A stretch of 64,000 bases of DNA from assembly GCA_017512725.1 (NCBI GenBank), contig JAFWEW010000031.1:62001-126000 (forward strand), given 5' to 3'. This stretch comes from Solobacterium sp. Its GTDB lineage: Bacteria > Bacillota_I > Bacilli_A > Erysipelotrichales > Erysipelotrichaceae. Shown piece by piece: positions 54,305-62,519 of this stretch; the first letter of the stretch is position 1; the number at the start of each line of letters is the position of its first letter. A model generated the notes under the pieces. It did not search any database. It was not told the origin of the DNA and saw only the letters and a list, made by a program, of their open reading frames with translations. A program made the position numbers and the translations under genes.

Positions 54305-54757
54305 ATGGACTATACGACCAGACCAGTCACGATCAGTGATTATGATGCGCTGTATGAACTCTGGAATTCCGTGGAAATGAGCCGTCGTGCACTGAATCCG
54401 GTAGATGATACCCGGGAAGGAATCGATCGCTATCTGAAACGGAATCCGAATACCTGCTTTGCGGCATGCATACAGGATCGGGTCATAGGCGTCATTCTGA
54501 CCGGTCATGACGGGCGAAGGGGCCTGATTCATCATCTGTGTATTCATCCGGATTATCAGCATCTGGGAATCGCAAGCCATCTGTTATCGCTTGCGGAGGA
54601 AGCCCTGAAGCAGGAAGGAATTCAGAAAATCTTCTGTCTTGTGTTTAAGGATAATGAAAAGGCAAATGCGTTCTGGCTGAAACAGGGATATTCCTGCAGA
54701 ACGAATCTGAATTACCGCAACAAAAGTCTCAACGAACAGATCCCATCAGGGGAGTAA
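54305..54757 (+). CDS. GNAT acetyltransferase
   Basis: 150 residues. The acetyl-CoA motif is HLGIASHLLSLAEEALK with following FKDNEKANAFWLKQGY. GNAT substrate unknown. AAGGAG six bases upstream favours this ATG; an ATG at 54290 overlaps the hydrolase stop. Confidence 0.88.
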   Translation: MDYTTRPVTISDYDALYELWNSVEMSRRALNPVDDTREGIDRYLKRNPNTCFAACIQDRVIGVILTGHDGRRGLIHHLCIHPDYQHLGIASHLLSLAEEALKQEGIQKIFCLVFKDNEKANAFWLKQGYSCRTNLNYRNKSLNEQIPSGE

Positions 54758-54780
54758 CAACAAAAAGAGTGGAGGTTGAA

Positions 54781-55092
54781 ATGATTAAGATCTACGGAAT
54801 GCCTACCTGTCCGTACTGCGATTATGTACATGAGCAGGTCAAAGGACGCGAAGACGAGTTTGAGTACATCAATATCGGTGAGAATATCCGGAACATGAGC
54901 GCATTTACTAGAATGCGGGACAGCAGCCCGGTATTTGATCACTCCAAGGAGATCGGAGATGTCGGGATCCCTGCATTTGTTTTCGAAGACGGCAGGATAT
55001 CCATCGATCCGGCAGATGCAGGACTGATTGAGTTTGGTTCTCCCAACGCCTGCTCGATCGAGGATCACAAAAGCGGCCGGAAAGGATGCTGA
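54781..55092 (+). CDS. Glutaredoxin-like protein
   Basis: 103 residues. MIKIYGMPTCPYCDYV has the redox motif CPYC at residues 10-13, and VGIPAFVFEDG near 62 is the conserved cis-Pro region. The protein is slightly longer than glutaredoxins, with extra Cys at positions near 85 and 103. It probably reduces disulfides or glutathione/thiol adducts. GGAGG precedes the ATG. It is followed by the acetolactate decarboxylase gene after about 48 bases. Confidence 0.85.
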   Translation: MIKIYGMPTCPYCDYVHEQVKGREDEFEYINIGENIRNMSAFTRMRDSSPVFDHSKEIGDVGIPAFVFEDGRISIDPADAGLIEFGSPNACSIEDHKSGRKGC

Positions 55093-55140
55093 TGAGAATT
55101 GGTTCCTGAGAAGTACTCAGGATCTTGGAAAGGGAAATCA

Positions 55141-55866
55141 ATGGGCATTTTTCAGATATCAACATTGCAGGCTCTGGCACTGGGTTATTCCAGAGCTGTC
55201 GTCACGGTAAACGAACTGTTAACCCACGGCACCATCGGACTGGGTACCTTTGAGAATGTAAACGGAGAAATGATCGTAGTGGACGGGGAGTGTTACCGTG
55301 CGGAGGAAGATGGAACCGTACGGAAGGCAGATCCGGATATGGGCGTTCCGTTTGCGGCAGTCGCAGCCGAAGAAGATGCGAAAGAATTCAAGGTAGAAAA
55401 CGTCGAATCGATTGAAAAGCTGAAACAATTACTGACGATTTATATCGATGATGAGTTTTCACTGAACAGTATGCATGTCGCCCGGATCGACGGAGATTTT
55501 ATCCGGGTAAATGCACGGTCGGAGGCTCCTTATCGTTCCCACCATGTGGAACTCAAGGATATCCTGGCAAAGACACAGCGGGATTTCATGTTTGAAAATA
55601 TTTCCGGAACCCTCGTGTGTGTTTACTATCCGGATTTCATGGATGGAATCAACGCATCGGGATGGCATATTCATTTCCTGTCACAGGATCATACAAAGGG
55701 CGGACATGTTTTTGATCTGAATCTGATTCAGGGAACCGTCCAGATGCTAAAGATCAACCGGCTTGAAATACAGCTTCCCAGTGAACCGGCATTTGATACC
55801 TATGCACTCAAAGAAGCTTCCGGAAATGATATTAAGAAAGTGGAGCAGGGTAACGGAAAAGATTAA
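55141..55866 (+). CDS. budA: Alpha-acetolactate decarboxylase
   Basis: 241 residues, the family size. YSRAVVTVNELLTHGTIGLGTF is the typical start, followed by NGEMIVVDGECYR, and the metal-binding part is Y-R-S-H-H-V-E-L and GWHIHFLSQDHTKGGHV, whose His residues bind zinc. It converts acetolactate to acetoin, consuming branched-chain precursor or pyruvate overflow. No acetolactate synthase gene is in the window. The start at MGIFQIS follows GGAAAGGG; 14 earlier residues are not family-like. Confidence 0.9.
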   Translation: MGIFQISTLQALALGYSRAVVTVNELLTHGTIGLGTFENVNGEMIVVDGECYRAEEDGTVRKADPDMGVPFAAVAAEEDAKEFKVENVESIEKLKQLLTIYIDDEFSLNSMHVARIDGDFIRVNARSEAPYRSHHVELKDILAKTQRDFMFENISGTLVCVYYPDFMDGINASGWHIHFLSQDHTKGGHVFDLNLIQGTVQMLKINRLEIQLPSEPAFDTYALKEASGNDIKKVEQGNGKD

Positions 55867-55934
55867 GGCATTGATACTTTACGGCAGAGGAACCGCTCTT
55901 TGCCGGCAGGAAACGGTTTTCTTTGTTTAATTGA

Positions 55935-55963
55935 TTGAACCGGTACCGGAAGAAAGTTAGAAT
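55935..55963 (+). promoter_or_regulatory. Sigma-A promoter of a structured leader
   Basis: TTGAAC (55935-55940), 17-base spacer, TAGAAT (55958-55963). Transcription should start near 55969-55971, at the first base of the leader structure. Confidence 0.65.
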
Positions 55964-55968
55964 AATGG

Positions 55969-56079
55969 TGCATCGGAGGACAGTGTGCCGTAGCACAGGG
56001 GATCGTAAGCGTTGGCTTGCAGGCCGCCTGTTGGATAAGATGTCGGGTGAGCCCGGTCTGTTTTTTGGCCGGGTTTTTT
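55969..56079 (+). ncRNA. Structured leader RNA with terminator before GNAT gene
   Basis: About 110 bases from the promoter to an intrinsic terminator. It can fold as a three-way junction: P1 GCATC/GATGT, P2 TGTGC/GCACA with a CGTA loop, and P3 ACAGG/CCTGT enclosing GTAAGC/GCTTGC. Then CCCGG/CCGGG with T run (56052-56079) makes a terminator. The ribosome-binding site of the acetyltransferase gene follows immediately. The plan is that of a riboswitch; I cannot place it in a known class. Confidence 0.55.
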
Positions 56080-56101
56080 ATATCCGGCAGGAGGTATGAA
56101 A

Positions 56102-56644
56102 ATGTGTAAAACAGATGTAATGTTGGTTCCATTAACCGAAGAAGACAGAGAAGCGTTCATTAAAGATAATCAGTGGGCGTTCAAGTATGGTGCGACGAAA
56201 GAATTCGGAATGCGCGATAACCATTTCGAGGAAGAAGGAGAGATCATCTCCAGAGCGACAATCGAGCAGGCCATCGATCATGGCGAAGCGTACCGGATCG
56301 TCTGTGACGGGAAAAAGGTCGGCGGAGTGATTATTCGTGTGGAAGGGAACCGGGGTGACCTTGAGATCCTGTTTGTCAATCCGGATGTTCACAGTAAGGG
56401 GATCGGCTATGCCGCCTGGTGCGCAGTTGAAAAGATGCATCCGGAAGTGGATGTATGGGAAACGGTAACACCGTATTTCGAAACCCGGAACATTCATTTT
56501 TATGTCAACCGATGCGGATTCCATATCGTTGAGTTTTATAACTCACACCATCCTGAACCGAATAATCCCGCTGAAGGACATTATGAAGTGGAAGAAGACG
56601 GATCAATGGACGGGATGTTCCGGTTTGAAAAGAGGATTCGATAA
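56102..56644 (+). CDS. GNAT acetyltransferase under leader control
   Basis: 180 residues. VNPDVHSKGIGYAAWCAVE is the acetyl-CoA loop; FYVNRCGFHIVEF is the GNAT C-terminal part. Substrate unknown. AGGAGG lies seven bases before this ATG; another ATG two codons upstream is only one base from it and is less likely. The gene follows a promoter, a structured leader and a terminator, so its expression is likely to be ligand- or translation-controlled. Confidence 0.88.
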   Translation: MCKTDVMLVPLTEEDREAFIKDNQWAFKYGATKEFGMRDNHFEEEGEIISRATIEQAIDHGEAYRIVCDGKKVGGVIIRVEGNRGDLEILFVNPDVHSKGIGYAAWCAVEKMHPEVDVWETVTPYFETRNIHFYVNRCGFHIVEFYNSHHPEPNNPAEGHYEVEEDGSMDGMFRFEKRIR

Positions 56645-56742
56645 GCGCTGTCAGCTGGAAGGATCTGTTTTCTTTTGCATGTCTGCAAACAAGTATAATG
56701 AGATCAGAACTTCCCCCGGACACAAAAGACCGGGATGAAAGG

Positions 56743-57579
56743 ATGAAGCATATGATCGAGAAAACATACAGCACAAGATGCGGAACGATTCATTACTGGA
56801 CCAATGAAATGACCGGTCCTGCGGCACTTGTATTTCTGCCTGGCCTGACTGCGGATCACCGTCTGTTTGAGAAACAGATTGAATATTTCCAGAATAAGTA
56901 CCGCGTACTCGTATGGGATGCCCCGGGACATGCGGCATCCTGGCCGTTTGAGTTCTCCTTTGACCTGAAAGACAAAGCAGTCTGGCTGGATGAGATCCTG
57001 CAGCAGGAAGGAATCGAATCCCCTGTTATCATCGGACAGTCGATGGGCGGCTATGTGGGGCAGATGTACTCCCAGCTGTATCCGGATAAGCTGAAAGGGT
57101 TTATCTCCATTGATTCTGCACCATTGCAGCGAAAGTATGTAACGGCTGCTGAGATCTGGCTGCTGAAACGGATGGAACCGGTCTATCGTCACTATCCGTG
57201 GAAGTCGCTTCTGAAAACCGGAACCAACGGAGTCGCGGAATCGGAATACGGCAGAAAACTGATGCATGAGATCATGATGACCTATGACGGGGACCAGGAA
57301 CGGTACGCAAAACTCTCCGGTCACGGATTTCAGATGCTGGCAGAAGCGATGGAGGCAGACCTTCCGTATGAACTGAAATGTCCGGCACTTCTGATCTGCG
57401 GTGAAAAAGACCATGCCGGTTCCTGTATCCGCTACAATAAGGCATGGCATAAGGAAACCGGGATCCCGATTGAATGGATCAAAGGGGCGGGTCATAATTC
57501 CAATACCGACAAACCTGAACAGATCAACGGTTTGATTGAGTCATTCGCAGAAAAACTGGATTTGGGTTCGAACGCATAA
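56743..57579 (+). CDS. Alpha/beta hydrolase
   Basis: 278 residues. FLPGLTADHRLF gives the oxyanion loop, GQSMGG (near 103-108) the nucleophile, CGEKDHAG the acid, and GAGHNSN the His. It is cytoplasmic. Start choice is between MKHM and the ATG three codons later, both near AAAGGA. Substrate unknown. Confidence 0.88.
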   Translation: MKHMIEKTYSTRCGTIHYWTNEMTGPAALVFLPGLTADHRLFEKQIEYFQNKYRVLVWDAPGHAASWPFEFSFDLKDKAVWLDEILQQEGIESPVIIGQSMGGYVGQMYSQLYPDKLKGFISIDSAPLQRKYVTAAEIWLLKRMEPVYRHYPWKSLLKTGTNGVAESEYGRKLMHEIMMTYDGDQERYAKLSGHGFQMLAEAMEADLPYELKCPALLICGEKDHAGSCIRYNKAWHKETGIPIEWIKGAGHNSNTDKPEQINGLIESFAEKLDLGSNA

Positions 57580-57616
57580 TAATGATCGGAGCCAGAAAAT
57601 GCCGGCGGATAAATAT

Positions 57617-57653
57617 GTGGGGAGCACCATCGAGGTGATTTCCCACTTTTTTT
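57617..57653 (+). terminator. Intrinsic terminator
   Basis: GTGGG/CCCAC outer and CACC/GGTG inner stem, followed by seven T. It ends the hydrolase transcript. The following 150 bases hold no convincing gene. Confidence 0.8.
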
Positions 57654-57810
57654 ACGGCAAAGAGTTCTGCATCGTACGCAGAGGCTCAAGAAACTTAAAG
57701 CATTTATTGTCAGTAAAAAATTCAGGAGAATATCAGAAGCGAGACAGAATACATAGAATCCAAAAAAGCGTTGCAAATGCAAAGAGCGGCATCAACGTAC
57801 GGAGTAAAGC

Positions 57811-57838
57811 AAAGCCAGCGTCGGAAGGCGCTGGCTTT
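57811..57838. terminator. Bidirectional terminator of the aconitase X operon
   Basis: AAAGCCAGCG / CGCTGGCTTT, 10-bp stem, 8-base loop, with T-rich flank on the minus strand. It lies just beyond the oxidoreductase stop. Confidence 0.75.
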
Positions 57839-57870
57839 AATCCGAGGATTCTATTTCTTTCCGCAGTGAC

Positions 57871-59928
57871 TCAGATCTTCATTGCGGTCTCATAGGCTTT
57901 CCACACTACGGAGCGAAGATTGCCGATGTGATCACAGTCACCGACGAGGTAGGTGTTCCGCTTGCCTGCAGAAGCCAGCGGTGCCGGGAGATAGCCGGTG
58001 GAGGAGATTACGGAATCACAGGAAATCTGAATGTCCTCTCCGTCTTTTGTCTCACAGATGATCGAGTCATCCTTTACTTCCTTCAGCTTTGTTTCAAGGT
58101 AAACAGGTACCTTCTTCCATGCAAAGTATTCTCTGAGGTAAGAGGAGTTGGCCAGGCAGACACCCTTCTGCTTGACGAGATCATCGAGCATTTCGACAAT
58201 GATCGGTTTCTTTCCCTGCAGGAATAACTCATAGGCAATCTCACAGCCGGTGAGACCGCCGCCGATCACGGCTACGGTTTCGCCAACTTCTCTGCCGCGG
58301 AGATAATCGCAGGCTTCGATCATCTTCTCATATCCCGGGATACGCCGCATGATGCGCGGGGTGGAACCGGTTGCGATGATCACCGGATCATTTCCGAATT
58401 CAAGAACAGAGCGTACTTCATAGTTGAAGCGAACTTCGATTCCAAGCTTCTTAATCTCTCTGCGGTACCATTCCAAGAGATCACGCAGCTTGCCCTTGTA
58501 GGATTCAGCACTTGCCGGAATAAACGTTCCGCCAAGGACATCGCTCTTTTCATAGATGATCGGCTTATGCCCGCGCAGTGCGAGAACCCGGGCCGCTTCC
58601 ATTCCGCCGATACCGCCGCCGACCACATGTACGGTCATTGGCTTATCGGTCTTTTTAATGTAGTGCTTGTCTGTCTGCATCGTCTCTGCATTGACGGCAC
58701 ACCTTGCCAGGTGGAGGGAATCCATCAGATCCTGATCATTCGGAACGCCCTTGTAGTGGCACATGTTGAAACAGCCGTTATGGCAGAGAATACACGGGCG
58801 GATGTCCTCTTCCCGCTCTTCCATAAGCTTGGTGACCCACTCCGTATCCGCAAGGAACTGTCTTGCAAAGCCAGCACCGTCGAGCTTTCCTTCTTCAATT
58901 GCTTTTGCGGCGACAGAGGGATCCATACGGCCGGCACAGACAACCGGAATATCACAGAAGTTCCGGATATGTTCAACATCTTCAAGGTTGCAGTTCTCCG
59001 GCATGTAGATCGGCGGATGCGCCCAGTACCAGGCATCATAGGTTCCATTGTCGCAGTTGAGCATGTCGTAGCCCGCATCCTGCAGGTATTTGACAGCCCG
59101 TTCGCTTTCTTCCATGTCACGGCCTGCCTCTTCGTATTCTTCTTCCGGAAGGGCGCCTCTGCGGAATCCCTTGGTTTTGGAGAGCACACTGTAACGGAGA
59201 CTGACCGGGAAATCCTTTCCGCAGGCTTCCTTGATTGCCTGAACGATTTCCACTGCAAAGCGGTAGCGGTTCTCAAAGCTTCCACCGTATTCATCGGTAC
59301 GGTGATTTACATATTTCAGCGTGAACTGATCGAGCAGATAGCCCTCGTGTACGGCATGAATTTCAACACCGTCCACACCGGCTTCCTGAAGCAGCTTTGC
59401 CGTCTTTGCGAACGCTTCGACAAATTCGTGGATCTCTTCTCTGGTCATGGCTCTGGAAGGAACCTTGTCGCTCCAGCGGTTTGGACTTGGCGAGGCACTC
59501 GCAGTGATCTTGTCGAGATCCATGAAAGGCTTGGATACGGTCCGCAGAATCTTGTTGGAATAGAGTGTCTCCATCAGTTCCGAGATCGTAAAGCTTCGGC
59601 CAAAACCGGCAGTCAGCTGAATGAAGAGCTTCGCACCGGTCTTGTGGAATTCCGGCATCCACTGTGCGAGATCGTCGTACATCTTCTTGTTTTTGTACAG
59701 CCATTCGCCGCCCATCGGATTATAGACGGGCTGGCAGCCCGGCAGCACGAGACCGGCATTATTCTTTGCGACGTTATAAATAAACTCTGAACCGGCTTTG
59801 TCAAAGTGGTTCTTTTCCATCCAGCCGAAGAGATCGGTTCCGCCCATCGAAGTCAGAACGATACGGTTCTTGATTTCGAGGTTTCCGATCTTCCACGGCG
59901 TAAATAATGCTTCATATTCCTTTTTCAT
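57871..59928 (-). CDS. Old-yellow-enzyme-family NADH:flavin oxidoreductase with Fe-S and FAD
   Basis: 685 residues, the size of 2,4-dienoyl-CoA-reductase-type enzymes. Order: an FMN-binding TIM barrel (start EALFTPWKIGNLEIKNRIV; HAVHEGYLLDQF), the 4Fe-4S cysteine set (CILCHNGCFNMC, followed by RCAVN) near 395, then an FAD/NAD(P) domain (VVGGGIGGMEAA and VIGGGLTGCEIA). It should reduce an enoate or enone using NAD(P)H. Last gene of the aconitase X operon; its start overlaps the small subunit stop by 4 bases, so the three work together. Confidence 0.9.
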   Translation of the reverse strand: MKKEYEALFTPWKIGNLEIKNRIVLTSMGGTDLFGWMEKNHFDKAGSEFIYNVAKNNAGLVLPGCQPVYNPMGGEWLYKNKKMYDDLAQWMPEFHKTGAKLFIQLTAGFGRSFTISELMETLYSNKILRTVSKPFMDLDKITASASPSPNRWSDKVPSRAMTREEIHEFVEAFAKTAKLLQEAGVDGVEIHAVHEGYLLDQFTLKYVNHRTDEYGGSFENRYRFAVEIVQAIKEACGKDFPVSLRYSVLSKTKGFRRGALPEEEYEEAGRDMEESERAVKYLQDAGYDMLNCDNGTYDAWYWAHPPIYMPENCNLEDVEHIRNFCDIPVVCAGRMDPSVAAKAIEEGKLDGAGFARQFLADTEWVTKLMEEREEDIRPCILCHNGCFNMCHYKGVPNDQDLMDSLHLARCAVNAETMQTDKHYIKKTDKPMTVHVVGGGIGGMEAARVLALRGHKPIIYEKSDVLGGTFIPASAESYKGKLRDLLEWYRREIKKLGIEVRFNYEVRSVLEFGNDPVIIATGSTPRIMRRIPGYEKMIEACDYLRGREVGETVAVIGGGLTGCEIAYELFLQGKKPIIVEMLDDLVKQKGVCLANSSYLREYFAWKKVPVYLETKLKEVKDDSIICETKDGEDIQISCDSVISSTGYLPAPLASAGKRNTYLVGDCDHIGNLRSVVWKAYETAMKI

Positions 59929-60377
59929 TCGCCATCCTCCACCGTAACCGTTCCATCAGTGGCCACGGTAATCTTCATGCCTTCCTTTACATAGTCCAGA
60001 AATTCATCACCCAGATCATCAACCAGCACGATCGGATGATCCGACCAGTTGGCAGTAAGCACAGCACCGGCGACCGCAAGAGTGTCGGCTTTCTTCGGAA
60101 ACAGCATGCATGCCGGTCCGACATTCATGCACGAGGCGCAGTAGAGCACCATTCCGCCGGTGGTGGAACCGATCGTCTCGGGCAGGCAGAGTGCCTTGCC
60201 GGGAATCAGCTTGCCGCAGATCTCAGGATTGTTGATATCCTTGAGAACTCCTTTCGGATTCAGGAACGAACCTGCCGTTTTCAGATTGGCCAGTGTATTG
60301 AATCCGGTATGGGTAACCAGTGCTTCAGCGGTCACATCGCCCGGTACAACCGGACGTCCCTTAAATGTTTTCGTCAT
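59925..60377 (-). CDS. Aconitase X small subunit (swivelling domain)
   Basis: 150 residues of the AcnX swivel-domain family: start KTFKGRPVVPGDVTAEAL, SFLNPKGVLKD, and CASCMNVGPACM in the middle. It closes the active site over the large subunit. In bacteria AcnX members dehydrate cis-3-hydroxy-L-proline; archaeal ones act on mevalonate 5-phosphate. Which applies here is unknown. It overlaps both neighbours by 4 bases. Confidence 0.87.
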   Translation of the reverse strand: MTKTFKGRPVVPGDVTAEALVTHTGFNTLANLKTAGSFLNPKGVLKDINNPEICGKLIPGKALCLPETIGSTTGGMVLYCASCMNVGPACMLFPKKADTLAVAGAVLTANWSDHPIVLVDDLGDEFLDYVKEGMKITVATDGTVTVEDGE

Positions 60378-61651
60378 GAGGCTTTCCCTCCCGTCACAAT
60401 GTCAATCAGCTCCTTCTCGCTGTAAAAGCGGGCTTTGCTGTAATAGCGGAGCTTGTTGGATGCGGTAATGATGCGGATCTTGTCGGTCAGCGGATTCGAG
60501 GTAAAGGACAGCGGGCAGAGGCCGCTTACCGTTACACCGATCTTTTTCAGGTTATCTGCCTTTTCCGGGAACTCGCTGTTAAATGCTTCGATGACATCCG
60601 GTGCAGCGCAGAAGATCATCGGCAGAACCACTTTATCGCGGCCGTTTTTCGCAAGTCCTTCCTTCAGGCGGTCGGTCCAGATACAGAGCTGCTGTTTGGA
60701 AAAATGCGGGCAGCCGGCAAAAGCGAGCTGCGGTTCGCCTTCGCTTTCCCACGGCATGGGATAGCTGGCTTTTACCCGGGCGATCTCTGCATCATCAATC
60801 ACAAATACCTGTGCAGTTTCTTTGATCAGCGATTCCCCGAGGTTTACCGCTTCCGGGGTCAGATGGTCGACATGATAGAGGCCGACGGAACCGTTGGAGG
60901 CGGCAGCTGCGCCCATATCCTTAAGGTAATCCTTTACGGTCTGAGTGAGCTCAGTGCCAAGCAGCCTGTCCAGGCCTTTGATATACGGCACATCTTCGAC
61001 GCATTTGAATCCGATCGCTGAGCCAAGCAGCTGCGGTTCCGGCAGTTCACTGCACTGAACATCGATGATCCAGTCGGCTTTTCTTCCTTGATCCGTAAGC
61101 AGTCCGAACTCCGGCACATAGCCGAGGATGTTCGACATCAGTTCAAGGATGCCGGAGTTGCGGTTACAGCGGGCGCCGATTACCGAGTTGACGTAGGAAA
61201 CGGCTGAGGATTCGGCCCATCCGAGAATATCTCCGTACTTCGGAATATTGCCGACTTCCTCCATGTAAGCCGTACACGTATAGGCATTTTTGTCTTTGAT
61301 GCCCATGCGTTCCCACTGTTTCTCCATTCGCTTCTGATTGGAGAAAATAAGTTTGAACATTGCCTTGTCCGCAAGGCTGACCGGTACATGATCTTCCGTG
61401 CCTCTTGGATCGGTGGTAAATGCCTGGCGCGGAATGGCGCCGCCGTCGGTAAGACGGTCCATGAGATCAAATACCGGTGTCCACGTCATGGATCCGGTTC
61501 CGATCACGGCATGACCCATCGGTCCGGTGATCTTCACCATGCGCTCTGCGCCGAACGCTTCACCGTACATGATCAGCGTCTTCAGCACCTTGCGCATCGC
61601 TTCTCCCTGTTCGCCCCGTTCCACGGACAACAGTTCTTCGTTGAGAATCAT
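60374..61651 (-). CDS. Aconitase X catalytic subunit
   Basis: 425 residues of the AcnX (DUF521) family. Hallmarks: GAERMVKITGPMGHAVIG, MTWTPVFDLMDRL, the segment GARCNRNSGILE near 180, and a Cys in GLCPLSF near 388. These match a hydrolyase that binds an Fe-S cluster. Substrate unknown (hydroxyproline-type dehydration is the bacterial precedent). GGAAGGAG upstream supports the ATG. It is the first gene of the operon AcnX large - AcnX small - OYE oxidoreductase. Confidence 0.9.
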   Translation of the reverse strand: MILNEELLSVERGEQGEAMRKVLKTLIMYGEAFGAERMVKITGPMGHAVIGTGSMTWTPVFDLMDRLTDGGAIPRQAFTTDPRGTEDHVPVSLADKAMFKLIFSNQKRMEKQWERMGIKDKNAYTCTAYMEEVGNIPKYGDILGWAESSAVSYVNSVIGARCNRNSGILELMSNILGYVPEFGLLTDQGRKADWIIDVQCSELPEPQLLGSAIGFKCVEDVPYIKGLDRLLGTELTQTVKDYLKDMGAAAASNGSVGLYHVDHLTPEAVNLGESLIKETAQVFVIDDAEIARVKASYPMPWESEGEPQLAFAGCPHFSKQQLCIWTDRLKEGLAKNGRDKVVLPMIFCAAPDVIEAFNSEFPEKADNLKKIGVTVSGLCPLSFTSNPLTDKIRIITASNKLRYYSKARFYSEKELIDIVTGGKAS

Positions 61652-61697
61652 ACGCTTTGACTCCTTCCAATTATGATTTGCAAATCCTTATAAGCCA

Positions 61698-61783
61698 ATT
61701 GTAGCAGGCTCATGCGTGCAGGAAAGGCCCTTTGCCGGGAAAACCGTTTTTTTTGCGTCAGATTTTGAGAAGTGTGCTAAAAA
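61698..61783. promoter_or_regulatory. Divergent promoter region A with shared motifs
   Basis: Between the aconitase X operon (minus) and the quinone-reductase-like gene (plus). In order it carries TACAAT-type -10 on the minus strand (61703-61698), CATGCGTGCAGG (61711), GCGTCA (61755) and TGTGCTAAAAA (61773). The same three motifs recur at 63338-63398. The -35 boxes are weak, suggesting activator control (inference). Confidence 0.5.
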
Positions 61784-61858
61784 GATTACAGGAAATGAGA
61801 CAAGACTCTTTTCGATGTACCGATTCACAATACGAAAGGAGTCAGATAGGGAGATCGT

Positions 61859-62434
61859 ATGACATTATTTATCAATGCCTGTGTAAGAGAAGAATCGAGA
61901 ACGAAACTGCTTGCGGACTACCTGCTTTCCCGATGGAACGACCGGGTTGAGGAAGTCTGCCTGAGTGAACTCCGGTTCCCCATAACGGATGAATTTTTTC
62001 TGAACAGACGGAACCAGCTGATCGGTGCCGGCGCGTTTCAGGAACATCATTTCGATCTGGCCAATCAGTTTGCACAGGCGGAGCGGATCGTTATCGCGGC
62101 ACCTTACTGGGACCTGTCGTTTCCTGCTTCCCTGAAACAGTACATTGAGTATATTAATGTTCTGGGCATCACATTCTCCTATACGCCGGAAGGCACCCCG
62201 CAGGGACTGTGCAGGGCAAAGGACCTGTACTATGTCTCCAGTGCCGGAGGAACCTTTGTGCCGGAAGAATTCGGGTTCGGCTATATCAAATCCCTGGCCG
62301 AGAATTTTTACGGAATCCCGTCCGTACATCTGATTCAGGCAGCAGGACTGGATATTGACGGGGCGGATGAGGAGGCGATCCTGCGCCGCTGCAGAGAATC
62401 CATCGATTCCCGGTTCCCAAGGGATTCCCACTGA
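61859..62434 (+). CDS. NAD(P)H:quinone reductase/azoreductase-like flavoprotein
   Basis: 191 residues of the flavodoxin-fold NAD(P)H dehydrogenase family. FINACVREESRTKLLAD is the FMN loop, AAPYWDLSFPASLKQYIEYI the flavin/substrate segment, and VSSAGGTF another FMN contact. It resembles FMN-dependent NADH-azoreductases. It is divergent from the AcnX operon and shares promoter motifs with it. Confidence 0.88.
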   Translation: MTLFINACVREESRTKLLADYLLSRWNDRVEEVCLSELRFPITDEFFLNRRNQLIGAGAFQEHHFDLANQFAQAERIVIAAPYWDLSFPASLKQYIEYINVLGITFSYTPEGTPQGLCRAKDLYYVSSAGGTFVPEEFGFGYIKSLAENFYGIPSVHLIQAAGLDIDGADEEAILRRCRESIDSRFPRDSH

Positions 62435-62452
62435 AATACGACAAACAGAAAA

Positions 62453-62502
62453 AAAGAGTGTCTGAGCCAATCCCTGCAGGGACCGGAAACGACACTCTTT
62501 TC
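62453..62502. terminator. Bidirectional intrinsic terminator
   Basis: AAAGAGTGTC / GACACTCTTT, 10-bp stem around a long loop that holds an inner CCTGCAGG palindrome. It lies between the azoreductase-like gene and the convergent cyclase gene. Confidence 0.8.
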
Positions 62503-62519
62503 GATTGGAATGGATCTGC

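Noticed and set aside
57492-57782. Minus-strand 96-codon frame after the alpha/beta hydrolase gene
   Set aside because: It overlaps the hydrolase 3' end and its terminator, has no ribosome-binding site and no plausible protein features.
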